A stretch of DNA of 64,000 nucleotides from Moraxella sp. (GTDB taxonomy: Bacteria > Pseudomonadota > Gammaproteobacteria > Pseudomonadales > Moraxellaceae): the NCBI GenBank assembly GCA_030525825.1, contig JAUNDZ010000009.1, forward strand, positions 1 through 64,000, read 5' to 3'. The position numbers and the translations under genes are program-made. The notes below the pieces were generated by a model. That model was given only the letters and a program-made list of their open reading frames with translations, was not told where the DNA came from and searched no databases. This document shows positions 58,652-64,000 of the stretch, in pieces. Positions within the stretch are counted from its first letter, which is position 1; each line of letters begins with the position of its first letter.

Positions 58652-59806
58652 ATGAACCATCACACCTTCGCCCCACGCCTGCTCACTTGGTTTGCCACGC
58701 ATGGTCGCCATGATTTGCCTTGGCAGTATCATCACGCCGACAAGTCCGACATCTATGCGGTGTGGCTCTCTGAAATCATGCTCCAACAGACCCAAGTGGC
58801 GACGGTACTGGGTTATTTTGGGCGGTTTATGGAGAAATTTCCCACCGTGCAGGATTTGGCAGCTGCCGACTGGGACGAAGTGGCAGGTCTGTGGGCGGGG
58901 CTTGGCTACTATGCCCGTGCAAAAAATCTGCACAAAGGAGCAAAGCAGGTCGCCGACTTTATCGCCTTGCGCGGGCATTTCCCCCAAAGCGTCCATGAGT
59001 GGGAGCAAATCAGTGGCGTGGGTCGCTCCACCGCAGGGGCGATTGTGGCGATGGGCGTGCGGTCTTATGGCGTGATATGCGATGGCAATGTCAAGCGGGT
59101 GCTGACTCGCTGGGCAGGCATTGATGGCGACATCACCAAGTCCGCCACCGATAAAGTGCTGTGGGAGCTTGCCAACACACTCACGCCAGAGCATGACAGC
59201 GGCAAATTCGCCCAAGCGATGATGGATTTGGGAGCGACCGTCTGCACTCGCACACGCCCTGCCTGCCACACCTGTCCACTCTCTACCGACTGCACCGCCC
59301 ACAAAGACGGTAATCCCACCGCCTACCCCGTCAAAGCCAAAAAATCCGCCAAGCCCCACCGTCATTCGCTTGTCTTTGCCATTAAGTTTCATGGTCAATT
59401 ATTGTGGCTAAAACGCAGTAGCGATGGCGGTATTTGGGACGGTCTATATGCCCTGCCCATGCTGATGGTGGGTGCTGATAAAGATGGTAAAGCGATGGAT
59501 ATGCCCCACGACCTAGCCTGTGCCAAAACCTTGTATGAAAAACTGCCCAACGCCCAAAGCCTAAGCCTTGGCGAGCGTCAAATCTTTGAGCTTTTGCCCA
59601 ATCTCCCCTTGGCGGTGGATAAGACCATCAAGCACACGCTCACGCATTTTCATTGGCATTTATCGCTGGTGGTGCTTGATGTTGATGATGAGTCATATCA
59701 TCGGCTTAATCAAGCCTTAACCGCCATTCATGCCGAATTTGTCTGGCAAAAGGATGCTGTGGGCTTGGCTGTGCCAAAGGCGATGGATAAAATTTTGGGC
59801 GTGTAA
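58652..59806 (+). CDS. mutY: Adenine DNA glycosylase
   Basis: A 384-residue repair enzyme that removes adenine opposite 8-oxoguanine. LPWQ, SEIMLQQTQVATV near residue 40, the helix-hairpin-helix GVGRSTAGAIVAM near 116, the iron-sulfur ligands CTRTRPACHTCPLSTDC near 196 and the C-terminal Nudix-like domain are all present. The frame is open for 74 codons upstream and overlaps the nuclease gene, but family resemblance begins at 58652. Confidence 0.95.
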   Translation: MNHHTFAPRLLTWFATHGRHDLPWQYHHADKSDIYAVWLSEIMLQQTQVATVLGYFGRFMEKFPTVQDLAAADWDEVAGLWAGLGYYARAKNLHKGAKQVADFIALRGHFPQSVHEWEQISGVGRSTAGAIVAMGVRSYGVICDGNVKRVLTRWAGIDGDITKSATDKVLWELANTLTPEHDSGKFAQAMMDLGATVCTRTRPACHTCPLSTDCTAHKDGNPTAYPVKAKKSAKPHRHSLVFAIKFHGQLLWLKRSSDGGIWDGLYALPMLMVGADKDGKAMDMPHDLACAKTLYEKLPNAQSLSLGERQIFELLPNLPLAVDKTIKHTLTHFHWHLSLVVLDVDDESYHRLNQALTAIHAEFVWQKDAVGLAVPKAMDKILGV

Positions 59807-59909
59807 TAGGGGATTGGAGCTATTGATAAGGCAGTCTTAATCTCTTTGATGTTTTATCTTAGCAGTTGCTCATTGGTCATCATAAGGATATTGACAATGC
59901 TGGCACTTT

Positions 59910-60179
59910 TTACCAAATAATAAATGCCAATTGGTTTTTTTTATCCTCGCTACCACCCATACCAAAAAATTGCTGATGACAATTTGGACAGAAATTTTTC
60001 GCCATAAATGCAAAAATAACCACATACAAGGTCAAGCACACCACTCCGCCCAATATCCATATAGGGACAACATCATCAAACACCAGCACCAGCAAAAATA
60101 AGGCACAAGGCACATAAAATGTACAGATAAGTCGCCATCGCATCAGATGATGATAGATGGTCATTTTATCGTCATCCAT
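59910..60179 (-). CDS. Unknown small membrane protein with CPxCH motif
   Basis: An 89-residue protein, not recognised. It has two adjacent transmembrane segments (ICTFYVPCALFLLVLVF and IWILGGVVCLTLYVVIFAFM), then a cytoplasmic or periplasmic tail with KNFCPNCHQQFFG, which looks like half of a zinc ribbon. GGTGGGG precedes the ATG at 60179, 9 nt after the ispA stop, so it is probably translated from the ispA transcript. Confidence 0.65.
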   Translation of the reverse strand: MDDDKMTIYHHLMRWRLICTFYVPCALFLLVLVFDDVVPIWILGGVVCLTLYVVIFAFMAKNFCPNCHQQFFGMGGSEDKKNQLAFIIW

Positions 60180-60188
60180 CGACCCCAC

Positions 60189-61109
60189 CTAATACCCTCG
60201 ACTCTGCAACCAATCCACCATCTGCAATAATAAATTATCCTCTCCCAAATCCGCCACCTGCCCTCTTGCCTTATCAAAGAGTGTATCAGCATAAGCACGA
60301 GCGTCCTGCACGCCTAATAGCTTGACATAGGTGGATTTATCTAGCTTTTCATCACTGCCTGCCATCTTGCCAAGCGTTGCCGTGTCCGCCACGACATCCA
60401 GCACATCGTCCTGCACCTGATAGGCAAGCCCAATTAGACGAGCATACTCACTAAGGCGGGCAAGTGCGTCATCATCCGCCCCAGCACACACCGCCCCCAT
60501 CAGCACCGATGCCACGATTAACGCCCCCGTTTTGTCCTTGTGGATATTCTCCAGCTCATCTTGGCTAAGCTGCTTTTGCTCACCGTTCAAATCCGCCTGC
60601 TGACCTGCCACCATACGCCGAGCGTTTGGGGCTAGGATTTTGGTTAGCTTGGCAAATGTTACATCATCGATGGGGCTGAATGTTGGCAAGTCCGCTCCTA
60701 GCACCTCAAAGGCGAGCGATTGCAGTACATCGCCAGTCAGCATGGCGACCGCCTCGCCATAGACCACATGACAGGTCGGCTTGCCACGACGAAGTTCATC
60801 ATCATCCATACACGGCAAATCATCATGCACCAAAGAATAGCCATGAATACACTCGATGGCAAGCATGGCACGACGCACCACACCCAGTTCATTGACATCG
60901 CCCCCTGCCGCCAAAAAACTCGCCAACACCAAAAGCGGTCGCACTCGCTTACCGCCATTGGATATGGCATAATCGCACGCCTCGCCAAGCGGTGCAGGCA
61001 GATTGGCATGAGCTAGCAATGCCCCGAAATCCGCCAAAATCTGATGAACCACGAAGTCCTGTAAGCTCTTTAAATCCGCCCCATGCAGCATTTTACCATC
61101 AGCCACCAT
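60189..61109 (-). CDS. ispA: (2E,6E)-farnesyl diphosphate synthase
   Basis: A 306-residue class-I prenyltransferase supplying farnesyl diphosphate for ubiquinone and undecaprenyl phosphate. GGKRVRPLL near residue 44, the first Asp-rich motif LVHDDLPCMDDDELRRGKP near residue 85 and the second QVQDDVLDV near 230 are intact. ATG 61109 is preceded by GGGGATT; a longer upstream frame lacks resemblance. dxs and xseB, its frequent neighbours, are absent. Confidence 0.92.
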   Translation of the reverse strand: MVADGKMLHGADLKSLQDFVVHQILADFGALLAHANLPAPLGEACDYAISNGGKRVRPLLVLASFLAAGGDVNELGVVRRAMLAIECIHGYSLVHDDLPCMDDDELRRGKPTCHVVYGEAVAMLTGDVLQSLAFEVLGADLPTFSPIDDVTFAKLTKILAPNARRMVAGQQADLNGEQKQLSQDELENIHKDKTGALIVASVLMGAVCAGADDDALARLSEYARLIGLAYQVQDDVLDVVADTATLGKMAGSDEKLDKSTYVKLLGVQDARAYADTLFDKARGQVADLGEDNLLLQMVDWLQSRGY

Positions 61110-61238
61110 CACAATCCCCAAAAAAAATTTAAACGCCCTATCATACCCCAAAACCGCACCGATTTGGGCAGATTTGGCGTAAATTTGCATAAAAATTCAT
61201 AAATTTGTAAAATTTTTAAAAATTTATAAAAAAAGTGC

Positions 61239-61266
61239 TTGCAAAGATTTTTAAATCATATATAAT
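61239..61266 (+). promoter_or_regulatory. Promoter of the tRNA-Phe gene
   Basis: TTGCAA, 16 nt and a perfect TATAAT, followed 30 nt later by the tRNA 5' end. The upstream stretch is very A/T-rich, like an UP element. Confidence 0.8.
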
Positions 61267-61296
61267 ACGCACCACTTAGCCAATAAAGCTAAACAT

Positions 61297-61372
61297 GGCG
61301 CGGTAGCTCAGTCGGGAGAGCAACGGATTGAAAATCCGTGTGTCGGCAGTTCGATCCTGCCCCACGCCACCA
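61297..61372 (+). tRNA. tRNA-Phe (GAA)
   Basis: A 76-nt cloverleaf with D arm GCTC/GAGC, anticodon stem ACGGA/TCCGT around TTGAAAA (anticodon GAA at 61330-61332), T arm GGCAG/CTGCC with TTCGATC, and an encoded CCA end. The acceptor stem GGCGCGG/CCACGCC contains one C-A mismatch at the fifth pair. Confidence 0.95.
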
Positions 61373-61378
61373 TATTTG

Positions 61379-61409
61379 AAACACCCAACTTAGGTTGGGT
61401 GTTTTTTTA
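61379..61409 (+). terminator. Terminator after tRNA-Phe
   Basis: ACACCCAAC and GTTGGGTGT pair around a TTAG loop and run into TTTTTTT. Confidence 0.85.
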
Positions 61410-61433
61410 TTTATTATATTCACTTTTTTACTC

Positions 61434-61460
61434 AAAAAAACCGCCCATCAGGACGGCTTT
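61434..61460 (-). terminator. Terminator after the cytochrome b561 gene
   Basis: On the minus strand CCGTCC, TGAT and GGGCGG form a 6-bp stem flanked by A and T, followed by TTTTTTT, 20 nt after the stop codon. Confidence 0.7.
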
Positions 61461-61479
61461 AATGATGCACAATCAGTAA

Positions 61480-62001
61480 TTAACGCATTCTGGCAATCAG
61501 GTTATCCTTCACCACAAACTGATGATACAACGCCGCACCGATGTGCATGACGATAAGCAGCCACATCGCCGTCCAGATAAATTCGGTGTGCCACAGATTC
61601 ATGAGCTTTGCCATGCTTGGATTGACCGCCACCACATTTGGCAGGTCAAACAGCCCAAACACACTCACACCACGACCGCCATACATTGACATCAGCACGC
61701 CACTGATTGGCATGGCAAGCATGACCACATACAGTGCCAGATGCGTCAGATGGGCGATGGCATTTTGCCAAGCAGGGGCAGGCACAGGCGGTGGTGCTGT
61801 GGTAACAAAGCGAGTGATGATACGCAATATTGTCCACAAAAGAAAGCTCGCTCCGATGGATTTGTGCAGACCGATGAACTCATCACCTTGATTGATGGCG
61901 ATGAATGCCGCCAAGATAAGCAATGCCCCCACCCAGTGAAAAATACGCACCAATAACGCATATTTTTGGACGGTGGCGGTGGTGTGGTGAATAGAACTCA
62001 T
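61480..62001 (-). CDS. Cytochrome b561-family protein
   Basis: A 173-residue membrane cytochrome with four transmembrane helices. Haem-ligating histidines fit the bacterial CybB pattern: RIFHWVGAL (residue 22), GLHKSIG (residue about 46), NLWHTEF and VMHIGAALYH in the last helices. It moves electrons between quinol and other carriers, and superoxide oxidation is known for CybB. It is monocistronic. Confidence 0.87.
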   Translation of the reverse strand: MSSIHHTTATVQKYALLVRIFHWVGALLILAAFIAINQGDEFIGLHKSIGASFLLWTILRIITRFVTTAPPPVPAPAWQNAIAHLTHLALYVVMLAMPISGVLMSMYGGRGVSVFGLFDLPNVVAVNPSMAKLMNLWHTEFIWTAMWLLIVMHIGAALYHQFVVKDNLIARMR

Positions 62002-62184
62002 AAAATCTCCGTTAGCGATGGCTGACTTGTCTTTATGACTTATTATATGCTGATTTTGTCAAAATAGATAGCACATTTGGCTCGGCTGTACATCAATCAT
62101 ACAATATTGGGTCGTATCGGTCGTATTGAACTTTTGGCATTGTGTGCTATGATAGGTGGGTGTTTGATAAGTTTGATGATTGAT

Positions 62185-62976
62185 ATGCGTACTGTGATGG
62201 TTGGGGCGTTGTTTGGGGTGGTTTGTTTGCTTGTGGCGTGTCAGCCCAAGGTGCAAGATGCCACCCAACTGCATGAGCGAGATGACTCTGCCATCAAATA
62301 CCAAGACCATAAATTACAACAAGACATCGCTGCTGCCCCTGTGCGATATACCGATGATGCCATCATCTTATCCAAGATACACATCAGTGCCATCAAGCCT
62401 GAACGCTATCAGCCAAGCTTTACCATACAAGGCATCATTACCACGCATGATAACACCGAACATCAGCTTATCGGTCGCCTGCCTGCCTATCTAAAACAGC
62501 ACATCAACATCGGCAGCACGGTCAATCTTGCCATGGATGGGCAAAGTTTTAGCGGACAAGTCAAGCATCTCATCGACGACCCAAACCACCCTGACAGCAT
62601 TGATGTACACATCAAAATTGCCCCAAATGACGACACCAAAATACAGCCGTCATCAGGACAGCTTGCCAAAGGCGTGATAGAATACGGACAGATTGAAGTT
62701 GGGGCGTTATTGCCCGACTTTGCCATCATTGATGAACACGCCGAACCGCTGGATTTAAGCAAACTACATGAGCCACCCTACAAGCCCAAAGTTCCGCTGA
62801 TGGCTTACACATGGGTGGTCAAGCAAGACGCCACACTGCATTTTTCCAAAATCCAAGTCATCGAATATCAGCCGAACACACGGCGGTTTTTGGTGTCAGG
62901 CATCACCGAAGACAGCTTGGTCGTCTTAACACGCCTGCCCACACAGATGGCAGGTAAGCAGGTTGAGCTGGATTAA
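62185..62976 (+). CDS. Lipoprotein, possibly a shortened efflux-adaptor-like protein
   Basis: A 263-residue predicted lipoprotein (MRTVMVGALFGVVCLLVAC, Cys19), not firmly recognised. The mid region (FTIQGIITTHDNTEHQ; GSTVNLAMDGQSFSGQVKHL) and the C-terminal part (YTWVVKQDATLHFSKIQVIE, then LVSGITEDSLVVLTRLP) recall the beta-barrel and membrane-proximal domains of RND/ABC periplasmic adaptors. No lipoyl domain or coiled-coil hairpin is visible. No transporter gene is adjacent. The ATG at 62185 is chosen because it gives a normal lipoprotein signal; the frame is open further upstream. Confidence 0.6.
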   Translation: MRTVMVGALFGVVCLLVACQPKVQDATQLHERDDSAIKYQDHKLQQDIAAAPVRYTDDAIILSKIHISAIKPERYQPSFTIQGIITTHDNTEHQLIGRLPAYLKQHINIGSTVNLAMDGQSFSGQVKHLIDDPNHPDSIDVHIKIAPNDDTKIQPSSGQLAKGVIEYGQIEVGALLPDFAIIDEHAEPLDLSKLHEPPYKPKVPLMAYTWVVKQDATLHFSKIQVIEYQPNTRRFLVSGITEDSLVVLTRLPTQMAGKQVELD

Positions 62977-63174
62977 TCATCGGCAAATGTTACAGCCAAC
63001 TCATCAAAAACGGCAGATTTTTGCACAATTCTTAGAAAAATTACGCAATTTTCATCAAAAGCCCCAAATTGACTACAAATTAACACTTGTCAATCATCAA
63101 AAAGATTGGCAAGATATGCTTACCCAAATATCGTTGTTATTTTATTAAGTGTTATACAAAACATTGGAAAACTC

Positions 63175-63897
63175 ATGAACAAACAAATTTTACTTATCGA
63201 AGACGACCCAGATTTGGCAGAGCTGATTACCGACTATCTGTCGATGAACTACTACGAAGTACATCATGCCGCCACAGGTCAGGCAGGGCTTGACCTGCTT
63301 GATGCCAAAGAGAGAGACATCAGCCTGATTGTGCTGGATTTGATGCTGCCTGACATGGACGGCATGCAAGTGTGCCAGCGAGTGCGTGGGGCAAAAAACC
63401 CACAAATCAACAAAGTACCCATCGTCATGCTGACCGCCAAAGGCGACACCACCGACCGTGTATTGGGGCTTGAAATGGGTGCTGATGACTACATCTCAAA
63501 GCCGTTTGAACCACGAGAGCTACTGGCTCGTATCCGTGCCGTCCTGCGTCGCCACGAGACCCCAAACCAAGCCGACCTACACTCAGGCAGCCTAACCTTT
63601 GGACGCTTGACCGTGTTTCCTGACAGTCATGAAGTTACCATCGATGACAAGATTGTCCGCCTAACCACGCACCAATTCCAGCTGCTGCACTACTTTGCCA
63701 CCCATGCAGGCAAAGTGCTAAACCGTGAGCAGCTGTGGCAAGCCATGCCCAATGACGACAGCTCAGAGAACATCGACCGTGCCATCGATGTGCATATCTC
63801 TCGCTTGCGTGCTTTGATTGAAGACAACCCACGCCAACCAAAACGCATCATCACCGTGCGTGGCGTTGGTTATCAGTTCGCCACCGACCAAGTGTAA
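63175..63897 (+). CDS. ompR: OmpR-type response regulator without adjacent kinase
   Basis: A 240-residue two-component regulator. The receiver has IEDDPDL (residues 8-14), phospho-acceptor Asp55 in VLDLMLPDMDG and GADDYISKPFEPRELLARIR. Residues about 140-235 form a winged helix with RAIDVHISRLRALIEDNP and TVRGVGYQF. The linker and KPFEPRELLARIRAVLRR are closest to OmpR among the family members I know, but PhoB-type alternatives are not excluded. TTGGAAAA precedes the ATG at 63175. A terminator follows, so no sensor kinase is co-transcribed. Confidence 0.78.
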   Translation: MNKQILLIEDDPDLAELITDYLSMNYYEVHHAATGQAGLDLLDAKERDISLIVLDLMLPDMDGMQVCQRVRGAKNPQINKVPIVMLTAKGDTTDRVLGLEMGADDYISKPFEPRELLARIRAVLRRHETPNQADLHSGSLTFGRLTVFPDSHEVTIDDKIVRLTTHQFQLLHYFATHAGKVLNREQLWQAMPNDDSSENIDRAIDVHISRLRALIEDNPRQPKRIITVRGVGYQFATDQV

Positions 63898-63904
63898 ACA
63901 AGCC

Positions 63905-63937
63905 AAAAAGACCATCGCTTGATGGTCTTTTTTTGTT
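63905..63937 (+). terminator. Terminator after the OmpR-type gene
   Basis: AAAAAGACCATC and GATGGTCTTTTT pair over a 4-nt loop and run into TTTG. Confidence 0.88.
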
Positions 63938-64000
63938 TTTTGTTTGATGACTGGCTTAGCTGATTGATTGAGTGAAATTTTTGAGTTGCATTCGGTTTTT

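Noticed and set aside
62963-63148. A 61-codon plus-strand frame between the lipoprotein and the OmpR-type gene
   Set aside because: It is Gln/Lys-rich, begins inside the preceding gene, has no ribosome site, and most likely is part of the leader of the regulator gene.

Overview
The window looks like a chromosomal segment of a Moraxella-type gammaproteobacterium (family Moraxellaceae). The evidence is gene content and family-level sequence resemblance: a BfmR/BfmS-type two-component system, CmoA/CmoB, a UbiM-type ubiquinone hydroxylase, DUF2788, a BirA without the DNA-binding domain, and dispersed cell-division genes. No rRNA is present, so the species cannot be named. Almost everything is core housekeeping DNA. 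The accessory part is the left edge, plus a few broken genes and repeats.

Layout. 1-4721 (minus strand): an AT-rich restriction-modification-like island. In order of transcription it holds a short methylase-like subunit, a second Eco57I-type methylase-like subunit, an FRG-domain protein and a DEAD/DEAH helicase cut by the window edge. Both methylase genes are interrupted by one extra base in an A/T homopolymer. 4925-12825: pssA, rlmJ, a 2OG-Fe(II) oxygenase, an EamA permease with an internal amber codon, a cytochrome c5-type lipoprotein, two small lipoproteins, rpsU, a DUF808 membrane protein, a SPOR-domain protein and a DUF2788 protein. 12911-19668: cmoB, a YqhA-like gene, cmoA, msrA and smc. 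19669-20171: a repeat element next to the 3' remnant of a type I hsdS gene. 20172-32922: a TauE/SafE permease, birA-coaX, MAPEG, OsmC, rppH, lgt-thyA-folA plus a coupled unknown gene, apbE, an unknown gene, ubiM, uvrC and a DUF4442 gene. 32979-35325: the rpsP-rimM-trmD-rplS ribosome and tRNA operon.

35641-47206: an EnvZ-type sensor kinase with no adjacent regulator, then bfmS-bfmR lying directly behind the complete ATP synthase operon (atpIBEFHAGDC, all minus strand). 47471-51613: zinc uptake (znuA divergent from zur-znuC-znuB) and a cyclic-nucleotide-type phosphodiesterase. 51830-56557: dksA-gluQ, ftsW, murD and glnB. 56680-63897: DUF2147, an unknown small gene, a secreted NucA-type nuclease, mutY, an unknown membrane protein, ispA, tRNA-Phe, a cytochrome b561, an unusual lipoprotein, and an OmpR-type response regulator closed off by a terminator.

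The main points for a second look are: the homopolymer-interrupted R-M/FRG/helicase island; a hexanucleotide repeat in the leader of a lipoprotein gene; a probable EnvZ/OmpR pair separated by about 26 kb; histidine-rich metal-binding tails moved onto ZnuC and Zur; and bfmRS sitting in the tail of the atp operon.
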